A DNA stretch of 64,000 bases from Tetragonia tetragonoides (Eukaryota > Streptophyta > Magnoliopsida > Caryophyllales > Aizoaceae). The notes under the pieces were generated by a model, which saw only the letters and a program-made list of their open reading frames with translations, was not told the origin of the DNA and did no database searches. The stretch spans positions 47,348,807 to 47,412,806 of the forward strand of contig CM076139.1 in the NCBI GenBank assembly GCA_038025085.1, in the 5' to 3' direction. Shown here one piece after another: positions 34,101-47,769 of the stretch (position 1 is the first letter of the stretch; the number at the start of each line of letters is the position of its first letter). The position numbers and the translations under genes are program-made.

Positions 34101-35539
34101 GAAAACCAGGTGGAAGAAAATCAACGAACTTAGTACTAGTATTTACTTTGATCTGTAGTGTAGACTGTAGAGCACCTTGCCAAATGGAGGATTAATTTTT
34201 GGAAGTATAACTAGATGAACTAAAACACAAACTCAATGTGCCAACATTTGTTCAATGCCCATTATCTCGGTTATCATTTCTCTATTCTTCTTTCCTTGAA
34301 AATCCTATTGATGTACGGAACAAAAACCTCCTCTTTCAGCTTATCCACCAAATTAGTTGGATTTGGATGGAAAGAAAAGCAAGAACAGTATAAAAACTTC
34401 ATCCGCATCAACATTGTCCCACTGCCTCCAAAGAGGCTCCTTCCCAGAGGGGTAGGGGGTGGGGGGAGTAGTAGGTGTACTCAGCCTTATATTTGCTTAT
34501 ATTTGCTCTTATTATCTGACCAAACATATGGAAAATGGCTAATCTTTCTTTCACTTTACAAATAAACCAAGCAACAGAGATGATAATTTTTTCTGTTTCC
34601 TTTCTCTTCTTTTCTTATCATCTTAGAAAACGAAACACCAAGGGTATGTGAGAACGTGTAATTGTACTGGGCACTATGATCGTTCTCCTTTTCTGAGGTA
34701 CAAACTACAAAGTTTATATCCAGCCCCATTGCTTATTTAACGCTGTAATAAATCTTGAACATTGAATTGTGTCCTTTTAACTTGTTGCTGATGGAAACAG
34801 AGTCCTTAATAGTTTTTGAAATATGTTTTCTTCATGTTGCATCTCCTGTTGAGCTGTTTCGGCTCAAGCTAAATGAAATAAATCATATTGTAAGCTTTCA
34901 TCAAGTTGATTGGCTTTGTTACGTTTGATTTATTCCCTGATGAACTTCGCTGAAGTTTTACCTTGGATATATATTGAAGGTTCTTTGATTTCTGTACAAA
35001 TGAAGATGGTCAGAGTTTTATCTTGAAATTGTTTTAGTTTAGCTTTCGTCAACTTGTAGATTTCATCCCCCTATCTGCTTTGATGAATAATGAACCGCCT
35101 ATCATATCCCTGCCTTTTTGAATAATAATCAACTCACGGCCATTCTTGCTGTTTCTTGCAAACTCTGCAGCCCTCTGTTTATGTGGCAGAAAGTGTACTC
35201 AGTTCAGGAAATGCGGGTTCTTCTGCTGATGGTGCAGAGAACACAGCAGCAATTGCAGCTGGTATTGCCCTAATTGCTGTTGCAGCTGCCTCATCAATCC
35301 TCCTTCAGGTTGGTAAGAATCAACCCCAGATACAAACAGTGGAGTACTCTGGACCATCACTCAGCTACTACGTAAACAAGTTTCAAACACCTGAAACAAT
35401 TCAAGTTTCAGTTCCAAGCCAAAGCGAAAGCTCCCCAGCCACGGAGTCTCAAAACACAACCCCAGAAACTCCTCAGGTACCAGTTGAATCTGCAGATCAG
35501 CTAGAACCTTCCACTTCAACTGTGGATAGTGTCTCTTAG
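31132..35539 (+). CDS. MPH1: MPH1: maintenance of photosystem II under high light 1 (thylakoid membrane)
   Basis: There are three exons: 31132-31329, 32328-32462 and 35171-35539. The frame is kept (phase 0 at both introns) and the product is 233 residues, close to Arabidopsis MPH1. Residues 1 to about 48 are Ser/Arg-rich and fit a plastid transit peptide. The conserved block WLAGEKTKVTGTFPPKK / GWTGYVEKDTAGQTN follows, then a single membrane span in GAENTAAIAAGIALIAVAAA, and a Pro/Ser/Thr-rich C tail facing one side of the thylakoid. MPH1 is known to associate with photosystem II and to help keep it functional under high light. Intron 2 is 2.7 kb and contains a G run at about 33462-33479 and a SINE remnant at 34411. 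No damage is visible. The symbol is assigned from remembered family similarity. Confidence 0.9.
34411..34490 (-). mobile_element. SINE remnant (Au-type 3' part) in MPH1 intron 2
   Basis: CACTGCCTCCAAAGAGGCTC followed by GGTAGGGGG and ...GTACTCAGCC is a degenerate form of the better copy at 39214. The orientation is minus. Confidence 0.5.
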
Positions 35540-36708
35540 GTGTGAATGAAGCTATTGCTTGCTCACAAGGCTTGTAGAAATTTGTCGAGTTTTTCTTTGC
35601 CATATAATGTAAAGCAACTACAAGTATGACTGATATACATTTTACATCAGGATTCGGGAGAGATATTTTTCTTAAAGTTGCTGATATTGTTTCTACTCCG
35701 TATTTAGCATACTAATCCAAATTCATTTGTCTCCGATGCAATTGAAGATATGGAAGTGTACCCCTATTATGAGTGTACGAGTACTAGACCAATTCAGTTA
35801 CCAGGTATTCCTGAACTGAATCAGAAACTTACCCCAACAAGGCTCATTACTCCTCTGTAATTCTTTGTGGGTGATTAATCATAAGCACTTTTCCTTACAT
35901 TTCTCACTTTTATGAGCTTAACCACATCAATCTTCTTTCTTATGGAGTATATAATCATACATTAGTGATATTGCACAAAAATGAAAACATTCTGCCAACA
36001 AGCAGAAAAGCAGTTCGAATTGCCTTTAGAATAAATCTTCAGAATCACAAGTTAATTTGGAGGATCTTACTACTGAACATGAACATGACCCGAAGTGTTT
36101 GGATGCTTCAAATCCGCAACATCTTTTTTTTTTTACCATTCTATACATGTTTCAAGGTCATTCAATAGCAATATTGTTAAGAAGGTTGATTCATGATTTT
36201 TTTTTTCTGACATTATTTAGTGTTTGTTTCTGTTTCGAAACCAACTGATAACATACTTCAACAGCAGTTTATTCTATTTCTGAACCAAGTTCTTTACTAT
36301 CACAACATTTGGTTCTGCAATGGATTTGAAATACATCTTCAAATTACACAAAAATTACTGCCCCATAATCTGCAACAAATTTACCCAAAAATCAGAAAAG
36401 TAATCAACTCAATGTAAACAGAGCAAAGAAAGCATCAATAGATATAGAATGAAAAAGGCATTTCCATTGCAAAAACTGAACCCATATGCAAAAAGATATT
36501 GTTCAAGAATTGCAATGTTACCCAGTAAAAACTCATCTATTCAATTTATATATAATAAGCTTTCAATACTCTGCAATTACATCAAACATATTAAGATCAA
36601 CCCTAAATCTAACAAACCACCCAAAACCAACCCTATCAATTCAACCCAGATCTGAAAGCCAATCCCCAAACCCTAAATCTCATTACCCCACCAAAACCCA
36701 ACAAACTG

Positions 36709-36719
<11 letters not shown>
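35540..36719. other. Convergent intergenic region between MPH1 and histone H4
   Basis: 3' regions of both genes, AT-rich. Several ORFs around 35965-36884 are antisense or chance frames. Confidence 0.5.
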
Positions 36720-37193
<474 letters not shown>

Positions 37194-37247
37194 TCAGTGT
37201 TCGTTTTTGGCCGTTGGATGTGGTTTGATCTAATGGTTGTTAATGGC

Positions 37248-37255
37248 GATCCGTG
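37248..37255. promoter_or_regulatory. Octamer-like motif (histone-type)
   Basis: GATCCGTG is one base from the GATCCGCG/CGCGGATC octamer known from plant histone promoters, and lies about 220 bp upstream of the H4 ATG. A single degenerate match is weak evidence. Confidence 0.3.
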
Positions 37256-37380
37256 TGCTTTGTATGTTTTGTCTAAGGACCGTTGATTGGTTTGATCGAA
37301 CGGTTATTATTTGCTCTTGGATGTTTTCGTGGATTCTGCCTTTGCAGTGAGAAAAGAAAAAGGAGCTGTGTTTCTTTTTG

Positions 37381-37538
37381 TTTTTTTTTTTGGTCTTTGC
37401 CAAGGATATCATCCACCGTCGACCACAGTGATTAATCGGCCAAGGGATTTGTTCCATTCGCAAGAGTTGGGATTCGAACCCCCCAACCACTTGTTTAAGG
37501 GATGAAGTACTGAATCACTACACCAACCTATCTTGATT
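37381..37538 (-). mobile_element. SINE with perfect 16-bp target-site duplication
   Basis: Read on the minus strand from 37538, it has a tRNA-like head with A-box TTGGTGTAGTGATTC and B-box GGTTCGAATCC, a short unrelated body, and an A-rich tail (the T run at 37381-37391). The flanks are identical: GCTGTGTTTCTTTTTG at 37365-37380 and at 37539-37554. The perfect duplication indicates a recent insertion. It sits about 350 bp upstream of histone H4, so its pol III promoter points towards H4. Confidence 0.9.
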
Positions 37539-37554
37539 GCTGTGTTTCTTTTTG

Positions 37555-38150
37555 TGCATGTATACTAATCTGGGTTACTTTTCTGCAATATACGCACCCA
37601 CAGGCTTTGATAAAAAAGAAAAAAACTTATTTTATGTTTAAGAAATGATTTTTTGTTATCAATCAAAAAAAAATAAAAATTGGTTGTTTGTTTGATCTTA
37701 TAAAAAAAAAATTATATTGTGTTTAAGAAACAAATTGGTGACAGTGACATGATAGATTGATAGGAGTTTATATGCGGAAACGGTGAAGCAGGGAGTTTTT
37801 GATGTTTTTGTCATTCTATACGTATTATGGATGGATTAAATGACTTTGCCGTGTCCGATTATTTTTGTTGTATCAAGTTATTTTTGTCATATCGACAATA
37901 ACTTTTTTTTATGATGATTGGACTATCTGAAAGACTAGTAATGGGATATCGTTTCGAATAAGGGATTTTGAAAAAAAGTCTTGTTATTTTTGCTTAAGTG
38001 AAAATTTACTGAGCGTGATCTTGTTTAATTTGTTGTGGCCTTAATTTTTGCCAGGTATAAATTCTCATTTACCAAAACTCCATAACAATATAAATGTTAA
38101 AATTCGAATGTGTTTCGAATGTGACAACCTTTTTTAACAATCGTGTGTAA
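37555..38150. other. Intergenic, nothing recognised
   Basis: AT-rich; no coding or repeat signal. Confidence 0.5.
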
Positions 38151-38464
38151 GGGCATGCTTGGAATGAGGGTAAAGATTAAGGGGTAATAGATAGATTATA
38201 GGCTAAAATGGAGGGTGTGAGAGATGATGAGTGTTAAATTTTGTGAAGAGGAGGGTGATCATTCTCCCCATTTGGAGGGTAAAAGTTACCCACCCTCCCC
38301 CCTAGGGCCTAGAGTAATGCATTATCCCTCTTTCTCCCTTCATTTCCTCCATAACCCCCTTAATCATTAGATTCATTACCCCATCACCACCTCCACCTTC
38401 CTATTTTACCCTTTTAATTTGTTCCATTACCCCCTTAATCATTACCCACAATCCAAGCATGCCC
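38151..38464. mobile_element. MITE (GGGCATGCTTGGA ends)
   Basis: The left end is GGGCATGCTTGGAATGAGGG and the right end, inverted, GGGCATGCTTGGATTGTGGG. The subterminal arms also pair: ATTACCCC/GGGGTAAT words lie on both sides. The element is 314 bp without an ORF. A target duplication is not clear. Confidence 0.75.
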
Positions 38465-39213
38465 TAAGTGTAATAATTCAATCCCAAAAAAACTAAAAAA
38501 AAGTATTCGTTGCCATGCAAATTACTGCTGAAATATAGCATCTTACAATTCTTATTGGTAGCCCGTTCAACAAGGTGAAAGATAATTATTGTTATCTACA
38601 CTCCAAATATGATTATACGAGTTCCTATACAGTATACTTCGAAAGAACAGTTTCAAAGAATACCTCTTGACAGAGAGAATGTGAGAGCCTGAGAGGTGTT
38701 TCTGCGAGTATGAATAACCATCAAGAAGTCGAGATCCCAAAGTGTAGCTTTTGATTAGAACACGTAATTTACAACAGTTACTTGAGACATTGACAAGAAA
38801 TGTAGCGTATTTACAAACCGATTTGCATTATTCAAAGATGATACAAAAGCAGTATCAAAGACAGAAAATGTGAGAGGCTGTGAAAGAAATTTTGGAGTGT
38901 ACAATATATACATTGCAACTGATAACCAACGGACATCAAAGATTAACCATACACAATACACCCTTCTATAGGCATCTTCCAGTGACGATGTCTGTGCTCT
39001 TCGCTAACAACAGATCTCTGCTAAGAGGTGATGGATTGAATCTACACGCTTACCATCAGAAGAAAGCCTCACAATAACCTTTTCCTCATCTCGTTCACTT
39101 TCTTATCTCTGCATTGCTCACGCCTCCCATATGCCTGCAAAGAGTTCACTTCACAGCATAAAACAAATTGAAAGACACAACAAGTGCTGTGCTCTGCAAG
39201 TAACAAATATACA
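38465..39213. other. Intergenic, nothing recognised
   Basis: No supported gene. Two short overlapping ORFs near 38755-39077 lack family motifs. Confidence 0.45.
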
Positions 39214-39350
39214 AACAACAACATTACCCCAGTGCCTCCAAAGAGGCTCCCGCCTAGGCAGGGTAGGGGGGGTCGGTTGTACGCAGCCTTACCCCTGTGA
39301 GAGTCTCACAGAGAGAATGTTTCCCCGAGATCCGAAGTGCGACTACCATC
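39214..39350 (-). mobile_element. SINE (Au-type), 3' part
   Basis: On the minus strand it reads CTCTGTGAGACTCTCACAGG, GTAAGGCTGCGTAC, CCTACCCTGCCTAGGCGGGA, GCCTCTTTGGAGGCACTGGG and GTAATGTTGTTG. I recognise this as the conserved 3' region of the widespread plant Au-like SINE. The tRNA-derived 5' head is not clearly present. Confidence 0.7.
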
Positions 39351-39860
39351 GGCAACTTCACAATAAATAAGAAGTGCTGACAGTTTTATGAGCCATTTTG
39401 CTGTAGTCCATATATTCCAAAGCCAAAAAGTAGTGAAGCTTTTGGCCCCAATGGAAATGGTGGACAAACAAGTAACAAATATATAGGCAGCAAATGTGGA
39501 ATAGCTCCTTTTCTTTTCTTTTTCTTTCTTTTTTTTTTTACTTTTTAGATATCCAAAATTAATATATTGCTCATGTTATATATCAATTGTCAAGCAATAT
39601 CAACTGCTGAAGATACTTCCTATTGTGAAATCCGTTATTCATATCACGATTGACAGATAACTCACAATCCTATGCAAAGATCTTAAGAAGGAAGAAACTC
39701 CTCCTCCATCTATATCTAAACGCTGGTTTATCAAGCATACGCAAGAAAAGCACTTTGAATTGTTAATTAATCGCCAGAGAGGGCTTAAGGGGAGATTGTT
39801 TCACAGAAGAAAACTAGCTGATGGTTTCCATATCACGATTAGCCATACCAGCAGCAGTCC

Positions 39861-42800
39861 TTAAGAAGAACCCAATAGCTCAGGCTTCCTCAACCAATAC
39901 TGCTTGAACCTCTGCCTTCCATACTCCAAGTAGTCGAAGTCGATTTCATTTACATGTTCCTGAATATAAAGATGCATATTTCGTCAGTAACTGCTAAAGT
40001 TTTAGATTTTAAATATGTGCAAGGATACACGATGAATGGATTTACTATTGGCCATCACTAGTCACTACTGACTTTTCGAAGACAAGGGACAGACAAAAGG
40101 TATTTCAATAGCCAAGAAAAAGCAAAGGATTTGTTTAATGTGTTTCATCCGTTCACCAATGGGTTTCCATAAAATGCACACTCGAACATGGTACTGTTTG
40201 ACAAAAAATAAGGGATGCAAGCTTCCTGGTTTGTGCCTATAACACTATTGCAGACTCGCAGTGCCTTTGTGGGAGAAAGAAAAAGAAAGTCAAGCTGCAT
40301 TCCACAAAATGCACCAAGGCACTCTGCCTGTTCCAGTTTCACAGTCAACGTAAATGATCCTTAAAAGTCATCTCAAGAGTCAGATAATATGTCTTGAAAC
40401 ATATCAAAGGTTCCATCCTCTTTTGTCCACAACTCTCTTTTTATGAACAAGAGAGTAAAGAATAGGACAAAAGGCAAATGTAAACTACCCACAAACTCTT
40501 CAACCTCAGGAAGTCTCAAGTGTCTGAAATGTGCAGCTAGAAGTAGCACCAAGATGAAGCACGCAGGGAACCATAACGTCAATTTTAGTGCTTCTGATAA
40601 GCACGCAGGGAGCCATAATGTAGATTTTAGTGCTTCTTGAATGAAATATAGACTCCTACTAAAACTCATCATAGTTACCTAGTGATGATTGATGAATATA
40701 AGAGCTGATTCAGAAAGTACCGATATTATGCCCCATAATCCCCAAAATATATGGGTCACTAAAGTGTACTGCTCAACGTCTTGGAGTAGCTTTTCCACTT
40801 CATCATCGCTAGGCTGATGATCTGCATAGCAAACATGAATCAAAGAGGTCATAAATCCGTAATGTTATTATACTTGAACTAAATTCAAGCCAATTGCACA
40901 GAAGTCAAAGCCCTCAAAATTATCCAGGTGCATCTGCATACTACTCGCTTAAAAATGAGTACTATACAACACCCACCAGCGACACCACAGGTAATTATCA
41001 TTAAACGAAGACATCTTCCACGCATTGTGTGTACATTCAGGATAGGAAAAAAAGTTACCCAAATATGTCCCATTGATCTCAGGACTAATAGTTCTAAAAG
41101 CATATTTTAAGAAATAAACTCTACCACACTCAACGAAAGAGCAGACACATACTTCGAAAAAATATCTTGAACAGAGGATGAGAGAATCAATTCAAGAAAG
41201 TTAATCTCAGTAATCAGTATTAGGCCCAGATATTCAGCAATTCTATCTACTACATACAAATTACCATACAACTTTGTTTAAGGATTACAAACAAGTACCT
41301 GAAGAACTCAGATATATCTGTAGAAATCTTTGACGCTCCTCCAACCCTATTATTGCCATTTACAGCAGTCAAGAGCCTGATAATAAATTCAGATGAAAGT
41401 ATAGGAACATATTTGCAGGGGAAAGTACAAACTTGCAAATCTGAAACTCTGCGAATGATGTCACTCACCAGGATATTTACTGTAATCCAGAATATGAGGT
41501 GTTTCTGTATGATAGTCGGCAACCATCTCGCAGAAGTGATTGGCTATATCGAATGCAACGGGATTGTAACTAGCATATTCATAGTCCTGCAGATGCAAAG
41601 ACCATGTTAGAACAACCTCTACTATCGTTGTACATCAAGAATGTCAGTTGCATAGTCCTAATAGACAGAAATGCTCCACAACAACCAAGAATGAAGGCAG
41701 AGCACTCAGATCCTTCAGCGCAATCCAAGTTAACACAGCCATATAAACCAAAGTTTTAATGTCCTCCATATAAACCTCACATTCTATGTTTCTTGCCTTC
41801 TTGTACATTGAATTAATCCTCACAGATTGAATAAGCCACATTCTCAAGCCTGGATTTTCCCCAAGAATCATAATTCCTAAAGCCAAAAAATGATCTACAC
41901 CATGCCAATACTGACCATCATCCCAACCCCTCTCATTTGTTTCCAACCTAGGGTGGGCAAGATTTTAGGAGTAAAGGTGATACAGAAGAACCTTCAAGCA
42001 CAATTGATTCCAGCGAAGAAGTGGCTATTGCTAATGAGCAAAGCCCTCGGCTAAGGGCGACAATAAAAGAAGGCATCATGGTTGTAGCTTTTGAGGGTTA
42101 AACAGCTTGAAATCGCCATGTAAGAAATTTCACAGAATAAAATAGACTTTGGACAAGAGGAACTTACTATTATAGTTATTGATCTTGTTACTTCATCTAT
42201 CATTATGTTACCATATTGTAGATCATTGTGGCAAAATCCTATAAGTTGATTGCTTGAAAGCTTTCTTTCCAATTCTGAGATTTCTTCCCCTAGAGCATTC
42301 AACTGAAATGCCTCAGCTTCTTCTGGCGGAGCTAGACGTTTGGCTGTACTCAACCAATCTCTAAAAGTCGTATAGGTGTCATGAGTTAAGACATACGGAA
42401 AGCTAATAGATAAATAATCCAAATGAACTAAGAACAAGAAAGAAGAATACCGTAATCGATCCCAGAGTTTAACAGTTTGTGCTCCAGGCATGTCAAGTTG
42501 ATGAAACTCCCTCAATTTGGCAGCTATTAGAGTAGATATCTCTGGATCACGCAGATCAGGTGCTGAAAGTGTCTGAAATTACAGTATCAAGAGGAAAGAG
42601 TCAAATCAAACAGGGAACATATTCAATCAAGAAGCAACAAGAAAAATTGGTATCTCAAACAATCTTAAATTTTGCTCAAAGCATATGGAAAATACCATAA
42701 GAAAACTCAAATGCAAAGTGTGACCTTGCATAGATTGTGGTGCCTCCTCTCTTGTTAGGCTAGAGTGCTAGACTACTTTTAGGATAACCCCCCCCCCCCC

Positions 42801-44367
42801 CCCAAGCGAACCCCCTCAGGTAAATGGACATCAGACTTGATCCTTAAGGAGGAGCACCATCAGATTAATCTAGTTTCAAGTCAATCTTTCAAGAAACAGC
42901 ACATCATCAGTAACAACAGCAGAAAGTAATCATGAAGTTGAGAAGTCTGAACTCCTAGGTGCCAAACTATGTGAGATCAAATAACATATCTTCCGCTAAC
43001 GAGATACTGTTCTCTTTTCTTTTCTTTTTTCCTTTTGGCAGTAAGCACGAGTGTATCATGAATTCTATCCCTCTCCCAGCTCTCCTCCTCAATTTTCGCA
43101 AGTACTAGAAACATAACAGCTGCTCAAAGTAGATTTATAAAATATGGTAGACACGTTCTGGACATAAAACAGACAGACTCCACACATATGGAGGTGACGT
43201 AGAAAATGCAACAGATACTAATGGTTAATTCTGAGTTGTAAATCCCAATAACAGCTTCTGTGAACTATGATGTTAATATTTGGAGCTCATAATGAAAAAA
43301 AAAAAAAAAAAAAACCAACTATCAGGTAGCAAATCCCAGCAATTTCATCACAACTAATGGGGAAATAGGGTGGGAAAAAAACAGATGGTTTTCTGAGTCG
43401 TTGACCTAAACAAATGGTTTTCAGCAATTTAAGCACTTGCTCCCAGTTCCCCTCACACACACACACACACACACAAAGAAAGAAAAAAAAGCACTAGCTT
43501 TAAGAAACCATCTATACTGATACGATTGCAGTTCAATGGCAAAACCATGCTTTATGAGTTAGATACATCAGCATAGAGAGGATAGGTAGTTAACCATACA
43601 TATTCTCTGTTTGTTTTATCTTGCTCCCCAGATGTATGAGTACTCAAGCAAGGTTAAACAGGGTTATAGTCATTTAGTCATATATCTATGACAAAATCCA
43701 GACAGCATAGATGCTAGCAAAAACAAGACCAACGGGTATCAAGAATAGATGATCAAACATCCTTTACGATCTCTGAAAGCACAAAATATAGTCATGGACA
43801 CGTAACAGGCAATAATGCAAGCCCAATAAACAATCATTGAAGAAAACAATTAAACACAGCACCAGCCACAAACGAATGTGTAGGTATTTTGCAAGTATAT
43901 AATCATATTGAGGGCCTAATTAAAAAGATTTCCTCACAAGGGCAATGTTGAGAGCAGCCTTTGAGTGGCATAAATATGTAACAAATAAAAGTTCCATCTC
44001 TTAGAAAACTCACCCTTGCACGTATAAACTCCTCAACCCTCCCGGTAGAAAAACGCCCTAACAAACGTGGCCCCTGACCATGCTTTGACATACACTCGAA
44101 AGTGCGAATCTCATCCTCCCTGTTGAAAAATACATCCACACCCTCTCCATATATTCTAACTAAAACCTTTTGCGACATTTCCCCAGCCTTGGTTGGCCAC
44201 TTGATTTGGTAGACCTCATTGGTCATTGCACCCTTAAGTCGGATCATCTGTAAAGCATTTGGGTCAGCCACATTACTCCACTTTGAAGCTATTGAGTGCA
44301 GAAGCTTCTTCGCTTCTGCTGGCAACTGATCTTCCTTATTGGTTTTAGTGGTATCCACTGCACCCAT
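39861..44367 (-). CDS. Choline kinase (choline/ethanolamine kinase family)
   Basis: There are seven coding exons on the minus strand: 44367-44014, 42572-42451, 42360-42168, 41586-41469, 41346-41299, 40821-40721 and 39959-39861. All borders are GT-AG and phases match, giving 344 residues, the family's usual size. The enzyme phosphorylates choline with ATP, the first step of the CDP-choline route to phosphatidylcholine. The N-terminal lobe has [15 protein letters not shown] (nucleotide loop) and [12 protein letters not shown] with the ATP-contacting Arg. Brenner's motif is [13 protein letters not shown] with His203, Asp205 (catalytic base) and Asn210. The choline kinase motif [20 protein letters not shown] starts at exon 4 with the metal-binding Asp224. 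HIFWGLWG and the C-terminal [10 protein letters not shown] are also conserved. Choline versus ethanolamine preference cannot be proved here, but the sequence is closest to plant choline kinases. A 5' UTR intron precedes the ATG (acceptor CTATTTGCAG). Confidence 0.95.
40557..40640. repeat. 42-bp tandem duplication in choline kinase intron 6
   Basis: AAGCACGCAGGGAACCATAA and the following sequence to TTTTAGTGCTTCT recur 42 bp later with four or so changes. Confidence 0.75.
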
Positions 44368-46600
44368 ATCTAGAATCCGAAAACTTTCCTGCAAATAGTC
44401 TACTATTAGGCCAAGAATTTTAGTCATCAAGCAGGCACCAGTTAACCTTACCATCCAAAGTGAAAATTTGATGCAAAATATGTGTGTATACATTTTGGAT
44501 TTCATTTCCAAACTAAATAATTGTAGTCATAAAGCCAAGAAAGCTATGCAAAAACTGAACTAGGAAGAGTAGAGTTTACTCCCCTTCAAAAATATCTCAA
44601 GATTAATAACAAGACCCTCCCCCCACACAATAAAAAGTAGAAAAAAGAAGAAAAGGCACCAACTAGTCATTCTTGTTTTAAGGAAACACCGACTATTTAT
44701 TCCGTCTCTTTCCCGGAAAACCCATTTTCCAACCTTTTTCTTTTCTTTTTAACAACCACCAAATAATTTAAAAACTTTTCAAATTAACTCCCTAATAATT
44801 AAATGGATATGAACGGAACTAGATTATGTGGCAGAATATTCTTAGATAGATATTCTCATTTTGTCAAACCCGTCGTCATACATAGGGATTTTGTAAGGAA
44901 ATAAACAAATCCAAAGTGGGTGGTTTCTAGGTAAAATAGTATAAAAGTTGGTTCGGCTTGCGTTGAAAGAAAATATAGTTCAGAACAGTAACAGCACAGA
45001 CATATTAATGTATTATCCATGCCTTTTTTATTACAAAACCAATCAAATACACAACCATCTACCAGCTCTCCATGACACCATTTTAACAGGCTCCGAATGA
45101 GCAAAGATTGGGCATTGAGTATGAATCTCCTGATCAAATACAAATGTGGGAGGTATTCCATAAACAATGGCTAGTCTTGCATTTGACAATAACATATAGC
45201 AAACCTTTGAACCAAAAGTAACCCATGATAACATTGTCACCTAAACTTACTACGACAATTTGCCGTAAAAAAAAGGGAAAGGATTCAACTCCACGGGTAC
45301 CCCAACCAGCCCTAAATAAAAACAAAGGGACCACAGAAGCTGTGAATAGGCCAAAAGGAACCTTTGGGAAAAAGTATCATGCATGATGCAACAGCTTCTT
45401 CTGAATATGCTCTAGCATAATACTAGTAGTACTACTTTCTCGAGATGGGATTCTCACCAATCAATCCCTCGAATAAACCCCTCCAGTAACTCACAGAATA
45501 TTTTTTTTTATTTTTTTATTTTTCTTTCTTTTTCATTTTGATCTTTGTGAGGTATTGGAGGGGTTAATTGGAGGGATTGATTGGAGAGGATCTCATCTCT
45601 TCTCGATCACACTAACTAATACTCCTTATTAGGAGCTAATTTACCAACCCAAAATAAAGCCTTTAACCTCCAAGACAAGCCTATGATATTTTCTTTACAT
45701 AAAGAAAGCAACATAACATAGATCAAAAGTAATCAACCATGTAAGCTGTAAATTCTTGAAATATAACTAAAGGTGAATTAAACAAACATCACGCAATGCA
45801 CATAATCAACCAAATAACCACTTTGCATGCAAGATTAACCACAAATTTTCCAAATTGTCGTTTCTGTGGCAGAGGATAAAGCAGGGCAACCCATTTTTCA
45901 AAATTGTGTTAGTTCCAAATAAATTAGTTTTACTTTTCTTTTCTTCTTTGGGGATAAAGCATAACCAATTCAAAATCACCAAAATTTTGACACCCCAAAT
46001 ACTGATTATGGACGTAACGCGATTAACAAGTACAATAATTCACCTCCAAGCTAATAAAATAACCCAGTTTGTTTTTCCATCAATCATTTTGGTGAATTCA
46101 AAACAGAAATTCTTGTACAATAAAATTCATTAACGAGACAAATTAGCCAAAATCACATTCAAACGACATAATTAATCCCATCTCCATGATCATCAAAACC
46201 CACCCAATTATCTCAATCAATCCCATAAAACTTAAAACCGAAAAAACGAAAAATCAAGAAAACAATTACAATAAGAATCAAATATTGCCAGAAATACAAT
46301 CGCATGCACTGATGTAAATATGAGGACACAAAAACATCTTATCTTAAACACCCCAGCAAAACAGGAAAAAGGGAAAGAAAAAAAAAAAAGAAAAAAAAGT
46401 AAGAGAAAAAATAATTGACATACCACGAAAAAAGAATTTCGACAGAAATGGCGGGAAACAAACTCAGGCGTTGTATGGGTTCGCCGGCGGGGAAGAGGGT
46501 GGAGAAGAAGATCAGGGGAGGAGAGAGAAAATTGCAGGGGATGAGGAAATAAGGGGATCTACTATTGTTGAAAGGAGAGAAAAAAGAGAGAAATTTATTG
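44368..46600 (-). other. Probable 5' leader exon and ~2-kb leader intron of choline kinase
   Basis: On the minus strand a CT-rich leader around 46600-46423 ends TTCTTTTTTCGTG before donor GTATGTC. The acceptor is CTATTTGCAG at about 44392, 25 bp before the ATG. The intron contains a foldback MITE (45440-45607) and no ORF of note. Confidence 0.5.
45440..45607. mobile_element. Foldback MITE in the choline kinase leader intron
   Basis: The two arms are largely complementary: CAATCAATCCCTCGAATAAA at the left, and TTAATTGGAGGGATTGATTG at the right. Outer CGAGATGGGATTC / GATCTCATCTCTTCTCG also pair. The centre is a T-rich loop. Total length is about 170 bp. Confidence 0.65.
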
Positions 46601-46768
46601 AGAGGGTGGCAAAATATTTATTTGATGGGGGAAAATGGGGTAATCTTAATAATGACGTATTATGTGGGAAAAGGGATTGGCGATTTGGCGTCTCTGCATG
46701 TGCTGACAAAGTCAAACCTCAGCCAACGCATAATATAACGGAGGGAGATTTTTGTGTGGGGTCCACGG

Positions 46769-47227
46769 TAGAGATGGCTCTGTGTCGTGTACTCGTGTCA
46801 TGTCATACTTGTGTGCCGAAGTTACACTAGGCATGGGCGCATGGCTAACGATTCACTATTTGGGTTTTGTGTTGTGTTGTGTTGTCTCACTAAGGGTGGC
46901 TTAGGCCCTGTCATGGAACACAAACTAATGTGTCGTGTCTCATTTTTCATTTATTTTTATAGTTGTTTCGAGACTTTCGACCGTTTTCGAGGAGATCAAG
47001 GGTTGCAAAATTTTATGTACGTCAATAGTTTATAACTCTTTTTTATGTGAGAAATGATGTGTCTAGCTTATAGACACTGAAATTTTTCACTAAATTCAGT
47101 CCAGTCCACTAGTTTGTGTCACATGTCGTGTTGCACTGAGGTCATACATGTGCATGTGATATTAAAATCGATTTGGACCGTGCCAGTTAGCGTGTCACCC
47201 ACTCACCCTAGCATACGACCATCTCTA
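46769..47227. mobile_element. MITE-like element (TAGAGATGG ends)
   Basis: The ends are TAGAGATGGC at the left and CCATCTCTA at the right. The interior is rich in GTGTCGTGT/TGTGTTGTGT words and contains GGCATGGGCGCATGGC. The short inverted ends are real; no matching target duplication is clear. Confidence 0.45.
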
Positions 47228-47769
47228 GGGTCAAACAGTGCGAGTTCCACATTCCACTTTCTTCTAATGAAGTTTGGTCCCACCAGCTCTCACTCGTTGG
47301 TTTGATTTGATTGCTTTAAGTTTTTAAGGAAGATATTTGTGACATGATCAAAAAAGTTGAGGAATTGTATACTGCAAATTTCCTCATGTTTTGCTTACAT
47401 AGATAGATAGTTATCATCTTGAGTCGTGTAAGGTAACGACTAATGATAGTATGTGTCACCAATTCTTCATGCTATGTGGAAATAGTTGCTTATATCATTC
47501 AAGGGGATAAATGTTCCTTTTTACATGCTCCAAGAGTCCTAAACTTTGAATTGACGACATGTCCATCTAAAATATTGGAGTTGAAAGAGAGGGGGACACT
47601 AGTCGCATTCGTTGATCGATAAACTTGCCTTTATAACCTATAAGTGCAACTTCTTATAACCCTCCTTGTTCCTCGCTAGCTTAATATGCTAGTTAGAAGA
47701 GTGATATCTTTGATGATATTCAAAGGGGTCAAACTACATGGCGCTTTCTTTAAGCATTTCAGTTGTATC
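47228..47769. other. Intergenic, nothing recognised
   Basis: Mixed-composition sequence without coding or repeat signal. Confidence 0.45.

Noticed and set aside
37440..37540. tRNA gene suggested by B-box GGTTCGAATCC
   Set aside because: No cloverleaf is possible; it has a poly(A) tail and target-site duplication, so it is a SINE.
46471..46830. 119-codon plus-strand ORF
   Set aside because: Overlaps the presumed CT-rich 5' leader of choline kinase; Glu/Arg-rich translation of GA-rich sequence without homology.
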